From positions 806,001 through 870,000 of the forward strand of contig NZ_JAAVLW010000001.1 of NCBI RefSeq assembly GCF_013114835.1: a stretch of 64,000 nt of DNA. Direction: 5' to 3'. Each line of letters opens with the position of its first letter. Position 1 is the first letter of the stretch. The DNA is from Bradyrhizobium archetypum (GTDB taxonomy: Bacteria > Pseudomonadota > Alphaproteobacteria > Rhizobiales > Xanthobacteraceae). Position numbers and translations under genes: made by a program. Below, in pieces: positions 7,795-15,637 of this stretch. The notes beneath the pieces were generated by a model that was given only the letters and a program-made list of their open reading frames with translations, was not told the DNA's origin and ran no database searches.

Positions 7795-8994
7795 TCACTC
7801 GGACCTGGCGTCGAGCACTTCCCCGAAGGCTTGCCAGCTCGTGCCGCTCCATCGCTGCAATCGCATCTGCGTCCAGATCATATTCTCAGTTTCGGTAGTG
7901 TTGACCTTGATGCCGGGCAGCGCAGTCGGGACGACGAAATCCCTGAGGTTCTTGGCTTGCGCAAGAATATTCTTGCGCGATAGATCATTGCCGCATTGCT
8001 TCAGAATTTGCTCGAGCACGATGCCTTGCTGGTAGCCGGTCAGATAGCTGCCGTTGGTGATGTCGGCGCCCGGTAAATACTTGTCAAAAAACGCCCGAAA
8101 CGCCTGCATGCCCGGGTCGTCTTTCCATGCCGCATCGAGAATGTCCTTGTTGGTCGTGCCGACGATCACGCCGACCGATTTGTCGAGACCGGCCGGTGCG
8201 AGCGTGCCTCCAACCGAGCCGGATGGAAAATTGAGGATTACGGTCGCCTTCCAGCCGATCACGGCGGCTTGCCGGATGGCTTGAGCGGCGAACTTCGGTG
8301 TGCCGGCGATCACGAGGGCATCTGCACCGGAGCTCCTCAGGTTAACCACCTGAGAATCGACCGTCGGTTCGGTGACCTCATAGGAAGCGGTCACGACCTT
8401 TCGGTCAAAATCTTTCCCGAGAAACGACTTGAAGGCGTTGACATAATCTTTGCCAAGATCGTCGTTCTGATAGAGGATGGCATACTTGGCGTTTGGCTGT
8501 GCCCTCATCAGGTATTTGGCATAGATTTTTCCTTCGGTGTCGTAGCTGACGAGACCTGTCGTGGTCAGCGGGTAGTTGGCAACATCCGTGAACTTGGATG
8601 ACCCGCTCATAATTGCGATGCTGGGCACCCCTTTCGACCTCAGGTATTTGGCCGTCGCCGAGATGCCGGGAGTGCCGAGCTGGCCGAACATGAACGACAC
8701 TTCATCGCTCTCAACGAGTTTGCGGACGTGCTCCACGGCCTTGGGAGGGCTGTATGCGTCGTCATACGCGATGTAGTTGATCTTGCGTCCGTTGATGCCG
8801 CCGCGATCATTGACCGACTGGATATAGGCCATGACACCCTTGCCCACGAGACCGATCGACGACGCCGGTCCGCTGAAGGGAAAAACCCCGCCGATCTTGA
8901 TCTCGGTCGCTGTAATACCGGGCTCTTCGGCCGCGAATGCAGGCCCGCACAAAAGTAAAGCCAGGGCCGCCACGGCCTTCGATTTCGTCAGCAT
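7795..8994 (-). CDS. Branched-chain-amino-acid-type ABC substrate-binding protein
   Basis: A 399-residue LivK-type periplasmic binding protein. A Sec signal peptide spans ~1-21 (hydrophobic core AVAALALLLC, cut after AFA). It is followed by GVFPFSGPASSIGLVGKGVMAY, the usual ligand-binding opening of the type I periplasmic fold, and two lobes with SYEVTEPTVDSQVVNLR in the middle. Members found in aromatic clusters often bind phenylpropanoids or benzoates rather than amino acids. The ATG is preceded by GGGAGGATGAGCA. Operator site 3 lies ~165 bases upstream. No permease or ATPase of this transporter is in the window, so it may use one encoded elsewhere. Confidence 0.88.
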   Translation of the reverse strand: MLTKSKAVAALALLLCGPAFAAEEPGITATEIKIGGVFPFSGPASSIGLVGKGVMAYIQSVNDRGGINGRKINYIAYDDAYSPPKAVEHVRKLVESDEVSFMFGQLGTPGISATAKYLRSKGVPSIAIMSGSSKFTDVANYPLTTTGLVSYDTEGKIYAKYLMRAQPNAKYAILYQNDDLGKDYVNAFKSFLGKDFDRKVVTASYEVTEPTVDSQVVNLRSSGADALVIAGTPKFAAQAIRQAAVIGWKATVILNFPSGSVGGTLAPAGLDKSVGVIVGTTNKDILDAAWKDDPGMQAFRAFFDKYLPGADITNGSYLTGYQQGIVLEQILKQCGNDLSRKNILAQAKNLRDFVVPTALPGIKVNTTETENMIWTQMRLQRWSGTSWQAFGEVLDARSE

Positions 8995-9155
8995 TGCTCA
9001 TCCTCCCGAAAGTAATGCCGCTCCGGGCATATGAATTGTCTTGTTGCGCCGTCGGCTGCTCGTCCGTTGTCACTCGCTGAGCTGTCTCAGCGCACGCCGG
9101 TCGAGGGTTGCAAGGCGGCACATCGCGGCCGTTGCTATCGACCGTCTTCCCTCCA

Positions 9156-9184
9156 GCCTACAGTTCTTTTTTTGAACTCGTCAA
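9156..9184 (-). promoter_or_regulatory. Promoter-like AGTTC-N7-GAACT operator, site 3
   Basis: The perfect palindrome AGTTC-N7-GAACT lies at 9162-9178. On the minus strand TTGACG (9184-9179) precedes it, giving again a -35 box followed by the 17-base palindrome. The hexamer in the -10 position (GTAGGC) is poor, so the start point is uncertain. It stands upstream of the substrate-binding protein gene. Confidence 0.5.
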
Positions 9185-9349
9185 GCCATCGGGTGATGGA
9201 TCGCCGGGCAGCGAGCGGCGCGCCTGCCCGATCTGGATGAGCCAAATTGCGCTTTTTCTGCTATTATCTCGCTGATCCACGCGCACTCTTGCGTCCTGAA
9301 TACCCATCAGGAACGTGCGGTGGCGGCACTTCTTACAGGCCGGCGGTGA

Positions 9350-9366
9350 AATTCTTTTATAGAACT
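9350..9366. promoter_or_regulatory. Degenerate copy of the operator, site 4
   Basis: AATTC-N7-GAACT, one arm base different from the perfect palindrome and with the same 7-base AT-rich centre. No TTGAC box adjoins it. It lies in a 390-base stretch (9185-9574) that shows no intact gene, so it may be a relic promoter of a lost neighbour or an auxiliary binding site. Confidence 0.4.
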
Positions 9367-9485
9367 AAATTGCAGATTCTGACTCAAGCTGATCTTGAAG
9401 GTAGCGGCGCACTATCGCCTCTCTCACTGAGTAATGCTGGCCGAGAAGATGCCTCGCCACAGATCTGAATGCGGCAGACTGCTCA

Positions 9486-9583
9486 GCCAGACTTGCCGAG
9501 CGCTTTCAGGATAAAGCGAATCTGATCGCGCAGGCATGCTTCGGTATCTTCGCCGCATTGAACGCGGTGCTCGATCAGAACCG
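9486..9583 (+). pseudogene. Possible TetR-type regulator fragment
   Basis: One plus-strand frame reads ARLAERFQDKANLIAQACF and then an alanine-rich helix ending VLDQN. It resembles the recognition-helix exit of TetR regulators (…YxxFxxKxxLxxA…). No start or upstream helix-turn-helix is recognisable, and the frame ends where the truncated membrane-fusion protein gene stops on the other strand. This is consistent with a rearrangement joint at about 9583. The assignment is weak. Nothing else is recognisable from 9185 to 9574 apart from operator site 4. Confidence 0.25.
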
Positions 9584-10417
9584 GCCAAGCGGTGCTGCCG
9601 CGGCCTCGCCGTCGAGCACATAACGGGCCTCATAGGTGCGGGTCTGAGCATCGGCCGAATTCGACAACTGTCGCAGATACGCCGGATAGCGCCGCCCATC
9701 TGCCGCTCCATAAACGCTGGCCTCGGCGACGGAGCCGATCGCTGGCCGGATCGTTTCGGGAAGCGCGACCACAGCTTCGCGGGGGCCGGCTTTTGCGATC
9801 CTAACGACTGTCTGGCCGGCTGAGACGACCTGCCCGGGCTCGCCAAGCGTTTCGACCACTGTTCCGTCCGCATCCGCTACCAAGACCGAGTAGGTCGCCT
9901 CATTCTCGGCAACCCGCGCATCAGCTTCGGCGGTGGCGAGTTGCGCCGTGGCCGTATCCAACGCGGCCTTCGCTTGCTCGTAGCGCTGTCGGGAAGCCCA
10001 TCCGTTGCTCACCAACTTGGCGTATCGCTGTTCATCCGCGTCAGTCTGAACGACAGATGCACGCGCTGCGGCAACGGCGTTGCGCTTCGCCGTGACCGCA
10101 AGGCAAAGATCGGTTTCATCGATCCGCATCAGCGGCTGACCGGCTTTGACCTGCTGACCGCTATTCACAAGCCGTTCCACGATCTTGCCGGCGACGCGAA
10201 ACCCGAGGTTGCTCTGCACCCTCGCCCCTATGATGCCGGTGACGCCGCGTTCGGATTCGGTCACCCGCGCCGCTGTCACCATTCTGACGATAGGAGGTTC
10301 CTGCCTCGGATCACTCACGGCAGAGGCTTCCCGCGTGCGAAGCGTAACCACGGCGGCCGCTGCTAAGGCCGCGACCAGAATGCCCCCTAACACAATAATC
10401 GGTCTTCGCTTTTCCAT
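9575..10417 (-). pseudogene. RND efflux membrane-fusion protein, C-terminally truncated
   Basis: About 280 residues of an AcrA/MexA-type periplasmic adaptor. There is an N-terminal membrane anchor (IIVLGGILVAALAAAAVVTL), the lipoyl half-motif with VNSGQQVKAGQPLMRID, an alpha-hairpin, and the second lipoyl half (VLVADADGTVVETLGEPGQV). It ends in the beta-barrel at YVLDGEAAAAPLG followed by two alien residues and a stop. Family members run to ~350-390 residues, so the end of the barrel and the membrane-proximal domain are gone, and no RND pump gene follows. ATG 10417 (MEKRRP) is preceded by GAGGA. It is divergent from the TetR gene with the palindrome 10439-10485 between. It is probably non-functional. 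Confidence 0.75.
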
Positions 10418-10438
10418 GTCCGCGTCCTCACCAAAAAT

Positions 10439-10485
10439 AGATTGCATTCGAACTCTATACCTGATATAGATTACGAACGCAATCT
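10439..10485. promoter_or_regulatory. Nested palindromic operator between TetR gene and efflux remnant
   Basis: An outer inverted repeat AGATTGCATTCG (10439-10450) pairs with CGAACGCAATCT (10474-10485), 11 of 12 bases. An inner repeat TCTATA (10454-10459) pairs with TATAGA (10465-10470). It fills the gap between the divergent adaptor and TetR genes, where TetR-family operators regulating both directions normally lie. Confidence 0.65.
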
Positions 10486-10501
10486 AAAAAGGAGACCAAC
10501 G

Positions 10502-11080
10502 ATGCGCGTGAGTCGCGTTCAGGCCGCGGAAAACCGCCAAAACGTGATCAATGTGGCGAGCCGCCTTTTTCGGTCACGCGGGTTTGATGGCATCGGTCTT
10601 AAGGACCTGATGGAGGGGGCCGGGCTGACCCAAGGCGGGTTTTACAAGCAGTTCGCGTCGAAGGAGGACTTGGCGGCGCAGGCATCCAGGCGGGCATTGG
10701 AGAGCGCTAGTCTTCGATGGTCGACCGCGATCGCGGAGCATCCTGAGGATCCGCTTGGCGCGGTCATCGCGTTCTACCTCAGCCCGGAGCATCGCGAAGA
10801 AAGGATGGACGGCTGCCCGGTCGTGGCGCTCGGCTCTGATGCCGCCAGACAGGGCAATGAGGTGAAAGCGTCGTTCGAAGCCGGGATCAAAGCGTATCTC
10901 GAAATTCTCGGCCGCGTGATCGCCGAGACTGGCGGTGAGGAATCCAGTGGCAAAGCCATGGCTATTCTCTCGACCATGGTCGGTGCGCTGACGCTATCGC
11001 GAGTCGTCAACGATCCGGATTTGGCTCGGGCGATTCTGGATGCAGCAGTCAAACAGGTCCGAGAAGCCGCCGCCGCTTGA
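10502..11080 (+). CDS. TetR/AcrR-family transcriptional regulator
   Basis: A 192-residue regulator. The N-terminal helix-turn-helix runs through residues ~10-55 (VASRLFRSRGFDGIGLKDL, then GLTQGGFYKQFASKEDL), followed by an alpha-helical ligand domain. ATG 10502 has AAGGAG directly upstream; the open frame continues further back but not from a credible site. It is transcribed away from the truncated efflux adaptor and probably once repressed that pump as well as itself through the palindrome at 10439-10485. It may still control the hydrolase gene 35 bases downstream. Confidence 0.9.
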   Translation: MRVSRVQAAENRQNVINVASRLFRSRGFDGIGLKDLMEGAGLTQGGFYKQFASKEDLAAQASRRALESASLRWSTAIAEHPEDPLGAVIAFYLSPEHREERMDGCPVVALGSDAARQGNEVKASFEAGIKAYLEILGRVIAETGGEESSGKAMAILSTMVGALTLSRVVNDPDLARAILDAAVKQVREAAAA

Positions 11081-11115
11081 AAGATCGCATCCCTCAAAGC
11101 ACGGGAGAAATCGAA

Positions 11116-11967
11116 ATGCTTAGTGTGACAAAAGGCAAACCAAGTTTGCTCAAAATATCGGATACGCTTAGCCTACGTTTTCAAGAGATCGGCAGCGGGC
11201 CTCCACTACTCCTCATACATACGATCCGGACGCAGCTCGAATATTTCCGCGGTCTGGCGCCCCTCCTCGCGAGATCGCACACGGTTTACGCCATTGACCT
11301 TCCAGGCCACGGACACTCACCGATAGATCCAAGCGCGAGCTTCGACGAACCCTACTTCAGGCAGGCCGTAATTCGTCTCATCGAGAAGCTAAACCTCTCG
11401 GCCGTGACTGTTGTTGGCGAGTCGATCGGCGGGACATTGGCCCTTACAGTGGCAGCGTCGCTTCCGCAGCGGGTGAAGCGGGTCTATGCGATCAACCCCT
11501 ATGACTATGAGACGCGCTACGGGGACGGTATTCGACGCGGCAACTGGTTCGCGAATTTTATCATCGGAAGTTTGCAGATCCCGGTACTCGGCGCGATGAA
11601 TGCATCGCTCGAAAACAAGATGGTTCTCGGCAAGATCATGGGCGGCGGATATCACGACCCGCGCAAACTGCCGAGCGACTTGCTTACTGAGTTCGACGAA
11701 GTAGCCCACCGCCCGGGATACAAGCGGATCGCACGTAAGGTGCTGGCAGGCTGGCGATCCTGGAGCAAGGCACGCGATTACGATCGGCAAATCTCGGCGC
11801 CTGTGACCCTCATTTATGGCGATAGTGATTGGTCTCGGCCAAATGAACGCGAACGCACACGGTCGCTGATTCCTGCCTCGCAGATGCTAACGCTCAAAAA
11901 TACCGGCCACTTCTCAGCTGTTGAAAATCCGTCGGAGCTGGCCCGCGTGATAATGGAGACAGAATGA
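11116..11967 (+). CDS. Alpha/beta-fold hydrolase
   Basis: A 283-residue alpha/beta hydrolase. It has the oxyanion-side LLLIHTIRTQLEYFRGLAPL, the conserved IDLPGHGHSP, a nucleophile elbow GESIGG with Ser, an acid in IYGDSDW and a histidine in NTGHFSAVE, a complete triad in the usual order. The start at 11116 has GGGAGA upstream. It follows the TetR gene closely and is probably co-transcribed. The 227 bases to the next gene contain a short frame (11964-12047) that overlaps the stop as ATGA, but I do not recognise it. Esterase, lipase or C-C hydrolase roles are all possible. Confidence 0.88.
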   Translation: MLSVTKGKPSLLKISDTLSLRFQEIGSGPPLLLIHTIRTQLEYFRGLAPLLARSHTVYAIDLPGHGHSPIDPSASFDEPYFRQAVIRLIEKLNLSAVTVVGESIGGTLALTVAASLPQRVKRVYAINPYDYETRYGDGIRRGNWFANFIIGSLQIPVLGAMNASLENKMVLGKIMGGGYHDPRKLPSDLLTEFDEVAHRPGYKRIARKVLAGWRSWSKARDYDRQISAPVTLIYGDSDWSRPNERERTRSLIPASQMLTLKNTGHFSAVENPSELARVIMETE

Positions 11968-12194
11968 CCGCAATGATCAACGCAAGGGCGTGCCATCACG
12001 TTCAAGCCCCTGAGAGCTCGAATCACTGGGCTGACGTCCAGGCATAATGATCCGCGCAACGAATACGCGTTTGGCTGAAATAGCGTGTTGCGAACGTCGT
12101 TTCGTCCCTGAACGGATGTTCGACAAGAGCCTTCGCAAGCAGATGGGATTGCCGGCTTGACTGGTCGCCAAGTCGAATTTGAAAGTCGCTGATC

Positions 12195-13457
12195 ATGCGT
12201 CGCGTCGTCGTTACTGGATTGGGATTGGTATCACCGCTGGGTTGCGGTAGTGAGCTCGCGTGGTCCCGCCTGCTCTCTGCCCGCTCAGGACTTGCCGCAC
12301 TCCCGGAGTGGGCGGCCGCCCTTCCCGCACGAGTTGCCGGAATCGTCCCAACGAAAGCCGACGACCCATGCGGTGGTTTCGATCCGGATCTGGTTGTTCC
12401 TCCTAAGGATCAGCGCAGGATGGATCGCTTCATCCTGTTCGCACTGGCGGCCGCGGCCGAGGCTCTTGCACAAGCGGCATGGACGCCTTCCGACGCACGC
12501 TCACTGGAGCGCACCGCGACCGTGATCGCATCGGGCATCGGAGGCTTTCCGGCGATCGTCGAGGCGGTTCGTACCACCGATCAGCGCGGAGCGAGGCGCC
12601 TCTCGCCCTTCACCGTGCCGTCCTTTCTCGCAAACCTCGCGGCAGGTCATATCTCCATCCGCTACGGCTTCAAGGGTCCCATCGGCACGCCGGTCACCGC
12701 TTGCGCTGCGAGCGTGCAGGCGATCGGCGATGCCACACGCCTCATCCGAACCGAAGAAGCGGACCTCGCGATTTGCGGTGGTTCGGAAGCCTGCATCGAT
12801 CTCGTGAGCCTCGGCGGCTTCGCCGCCGCCCGGGCCCTTTCGACGGGCTTCAACGAAACGCCGGCCCGCGCGTCCCGCCCCTTTGACCGCGACCGCGACG
12901 GCTTCGTCATGGGCGAAGGTGCCGGTATCCTCGTCATTGAAGAGCTGGAACACGCGCTCCGGCGCGGCGCCCGACCGGTCGCCGAAATCGTAGGCTATGG
13001 CACGACCGCAGATGCCTACCACATCACGTCAGGACCCGAGGACGGCGACGGCGCGCGCCGCGCCATGGAAGGCGCCTTGCGACAGGCCGGCCTCAAGCCC
13101 GGTGACATCCAGCATCTCAACGCCCATTCCACCTCGACGCCGGTTGGCGACGCTTCCGAACTGGAAGCGATCAAAGCCGTATTCGGCCGCAACGGAAACA
13201 TTGCCGTGAGCGCCACCAAATCGGCGACCGGTCATCTGCTCGGCGCAGCCGGAGGAGCGGAAGCGATCTTCACCATCCTCGCGTTACGCGACCAGGCCGC
13301 GCCGCCCACGCTTAATCTCGAAAATGGCGACGCGGCCGCTGATGGCGTCGACCTTGTCGCCCGCGAGGCGCGGCCCATGACGATGGAGCATGCGATTTCG
13401 AATGGATTCGGCTTCGGAGGTGTCAACGCCAGCGTCATCTTTCGACGTTGGCAATAA
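12195..13457 (+). CDS. Beta-ketoacyl-ACP synthase II-like (FabF-type) condensing enzyme
   Basis: A 420-residue thiolase-fold condensing enzyme with a full Cys-His-His triad: C170 in TPVTACAASVQ, H311 in NAHSTSTPVGD and H347 in KSATGHLLGAAGG, ending with the family's NGFGFGGVNASV. It would extend an acyl-ACP with malonyl-ACP, releasing CO2. No acyl carrier protein, reductase or dehydratase is nearby, so it is not the housekeeping fab locus. It could supply a special acyl chain or be a stray copy. It is followed by 514 gene-free bases that include the tRNA-Gln fragment. Confidence 0.9.
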   Translation: MRRVVVTGLGLVSPLGCGSELAWSRLLSARSGLAALPEWAAALPARVAGIVPTKADDPCGGFDPDLVVPPKDQRRMDRFILFALAAAAEALAQAAWTPSDARSLERTATVIASGIGGFPAIVEAVRTTDQRGARRLSPFTVPSFLANLAAGHISIRYGFKGPIGTPVTACAASVQAIGDATRLIRTEEADLAICGGSEACIDLVSLGGFAAARALSTGFNETPARASRPFDRDRDGFVMGEGAGILVIEELEHALRRGARPVAEIVGYGTTADAYHITSGPEDGDGARRAMEGALRQAGLKPGDIQHLNAHSTSTPVGDASELEAIKAVFGRNGNIAVSATKSATGHLLGAAGGAEAIFTILALRDQAAPPTLNLENGDAAADGVDLVAREARPMTMEHAISNGFGFGGVNASVIFRRWQ

Positions 13458-13971
13458 CCAGGCCTGTCCAGGATCGGCAGTCATCGCTGACCTGCCTGAC
13501 TGTGTCACCTGCACCGACGGCGAATGGTGGCGAACGAAATAGCGATGTCATTCTTCAACGGGCAGCCGAATGCGCTCTTCCAGATGAAGCAATGGGGACG
13601 GCGATTTAGCCAAGCAATATCAACTGACTGGGGCGGGAGGGATCGAATCTCCGAATGGCGGAATCAAATCAGTTTGATTATTCAACGATTTCAATGCGCG
13701 TTTGGAAAGAAGCTCAGAATCTCGCCTCAGCGATATCAATAAACTAGCAGTCGTTTCCAAATGAACAGGGTGCCTGCGAGACGAAATCGATCCTCGAAGT
13801 TTCAGTCGCAACTTCGGTACTCAGTCCGTAAGCTGAGACTCGAACCTTTCCGTCAGTTGCTTCGCGACACCGAGAGTGCCTAGATCTCGTTCAGAGGATT
13901 CTCCAGCAGGCCAGGTTGGGAGCCCCCAATTCCTGCTGATGACGACTTTCCGATCCGATCATTGTGCTTTG
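13458..13971. other. Gene-free stretch holding the left island boundary
   Basis: I see no credible gene here: the open frames lack ribosome sites and family resemblance. The only recognisable object is the 44-base copy of the tRNA-Gln 3' half at 13625-13668. AT-rich sequence follows it. The stretch separates the plus-strand synthase gene from the end of the minus-strand transporter operon. Confidence 0.7.
13625..13668 (-). repeat. Copy of tRNA-Gln 3' half (putative att site)
   Basis: Forty-two of 44 bases match 45805-45848, the 3' half of the intact tRNA-Gln from the anticodon loop through the CCA end. The two differences are at 13627 and 13648. The copy has the same orientation as the tRNA. 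It stops in the anticodon loop, a usual crossover point for tRNA-targeting tyrosine recombinases. It cannot be a working tRNA, since the 5' half is absent. Confidence 0.85.
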
Positions 13972-14754
13972 TTAGGCATTCTTCCGCCGCGCACTGGCTA
14001 GCAGCACCAGCATGAACGAGGCGGCAGTCATCAACGTGGAGATGGCGGCGATCGTCGGATCGATCTCGTCTCGCAATGCCGTGAACATCCTTTTCGTCAG
14101 CGGCTGGTACTGACCGCCCGAGATGAACAGTGCGACGATCGTCTCGTCCATCGCCGAGATAAAGGCGAAGATACCGCCGGCCGCGACGCTGGACTTGATC
14201 TGCGGCAGCGTGACCGCAAAGAAGCTGCGCAGGCGGTTCATGCCGAGGCTGCGCGCGACCATCTCCTGCGCTGGGTCAAAGCTCTGCAGGCCCGCGAGCA
14301 CCGAGATCACGACATAGGGTAAGCCCAGCATCACGTTGGCGAGCACCAAGCCGGGCATGGTGGCAACGAGCCCAACCCTTACGTAGACGAAGAAAATGCC
14401 GACCGCCGTGATAATGATCGGCACCACCAGCGGCAACAGCAGAGCTATATGGACAAAGCGCATGATGCGCAGCTTCGACTGGCTAATCGCGTAGGCGGCG
14501 GCGACGCCGAGCGGCGTTGCGATCAGAACGGTGAAAGCGGCGACCGTCAGCGTAACCTGGGTTGCCTGCATCCAGGCCGGGTTGGAGAAATACTGCTGAT
14601 ACCAGCGCAGTGACAATGAGGGCGGCGGGAAGGTCAGGAAGCGTGCGCTGGAGAACGAGATCGGCACGATAATGAGCACCGGCAGGATCAGGTAGATCAG
14701 CACCAGCGCGCAAGCGATGATTAGAGTGATCCGGGCGGGCGAAAGTGCCTTCAT
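13972..14754 (-). CDS. Spermidine/putrescine-type ABC permease (PotC-like)
   Basis: A 260-residue inner-membrane permease with six predicted helices (first LIIACALVLIYLILPVLIIV). It has the cytoplasmic EAA-type loop around EMVARSLGMNRLRSFFAVTLPQI that docks on the ATPase, with a short basic tail. ATG 14754 overlaps the upstream permease stop as ATGA, which fixes the start. It is the last gene of the six-gene operon that begins at 19878. With its partner it forms the membrane channel of a PotABCD/iron-type importer; the substrate is most likely a polyamine or other small amine, judged from the oxidase in the operon. Confidence 0.92.
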   Translation of the reverse strand: MKALSPARITLIIACALVLIYLILPVLIIVPISFSSARFLTFPPPSLSLRWYQQYFSNPAWMQATQVTLTVAAFTVLIATPLGVAAAYAISQSKLRIMRFVHIALLLPLVVPIIITAVGIFFVYVRVGLVATMPGLVLANVMLGLPYVVISVLAGLQSFDPAQEMVARSLGMNRLRSFFAVTLPQIKSSVAAGGIFAFISAMDETIVALFISGGQYQPLTKRMFTALRDEIDPTIAAISTLMTAASFMLVLLASARRKNA

Positions 14755-15620
14755 TTCTGCCCCAACACACGATCGAGGGAAACGAAGCGGCTCACGATGA
14801 CAAAGATCAGGAGCACACTTACCAGCAGCACGACGGCGACTGCGCTGGCCGCACCGAACTGATTGTAGAGCTCGACGTTGCGGCTCACCAGCATCGAGAC
14901 CATCACCGTGCGGCCGCCGCCAAGCAGTTCCGGCGTGATGTAGAAGCCGAGGCAAAGCACGAAGACCATCGTACAGCCAGCCAGCACGCCAGGCAGCGAC
15001 AGCGGCAGGAAGATTCGGAAGAACGCCTGCGCCGGGTTCGCGCCAAGGCTGGCGCCGGCCTGCATCAGGTCGTTCGGGATCTTCTGCATGGTGGCGTACA
15101 GGGGCAGCACCATAAACGGCAGGAGGATATGGACGGTCGCGACCACCGTGCCCAAGGTGTTGTGCACGAGCGCTAACGGTTCACCGATGACATCGAGATA
15201 ACGCAGGAACTGATTGATCACTCCTGTCCGCTGCAAGAGCGCCAGCCAGGCATAGGCTCGCACCAGCACGCTTGTCCAGAACGGCAGCACTACCAGGGCA
15301 AGGATGACGACGCTCCATCCCCTCGGCACGGCATTCGCAGCATAGGCAACGGGATAACCGAGCAGCAGCGCAAGCACGGTCACCAGTAGGCTGATCTCGA
15401 AGGTCAGGGCAAAGCTGCGCCAATAGACATCCTCGGTCAGGATCCGGTGATAATGCTCCAGCGTGAATCCGTCATGGTAGATCGACTGCCAAGCGAGCCA
15501 GCCGACCGGCACCACGATCAGCAGGAGGATGACCAGCAGGGCCGGCGACACCAGGGCGAGCATCAGGCCGTGCTCGCGGCGCTGATGCCTGAGGGATGGA
15601 TCTCGTCCGGATGTCGCCAA
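14751..15620 (-). CDS. Spermidine/putrescine-type ABC permease (PotB-like)
   Basis: A ~289-residue permease with six membrane helices (first LMLALVSPALLVILLLIVVP). The EAA loop reads DLMQAGASLGANPAQAFFRI and the sequence LPFMVLPLYATMQKI precedes it. I chose TTG 15620 because GGAGGT lies just upstream and it clears the binding-protein stop at 15638; an ATG at 15662 would overlap that gene by 25 bases. It pairs with the PotC-like protein, whose ATG overlaps this stop. Confidence 0.88.
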   Translation of the reverse strand: MATSGRDPSLRHQRREHGLMLALVSPALLVILLLIVVPVGWLAWQSIYHDGFTLEHYHRILTEDVYWRSFALTFEISLLVTVLALLLGYPVAYAANAVPRGWSVVILALVVLPFWTSVLVRAYAWLALLQRTGVINQFLRYLDVIGEPLALVHNTLGTVVATVHILLPFMVLPLYATMQKIPNDLMQAGASLGANPAQAFFRIFLPLSLPGVLAGCTMVFVLCLGFYITPELLGGGRTVMVSMLVSRNVELYNQFGAASAVAVVLLVSVLLIFVIVSRFVSLDRVLGQK

Positions 15621-15637
15621 GTCTACCTCCGTCCCTG

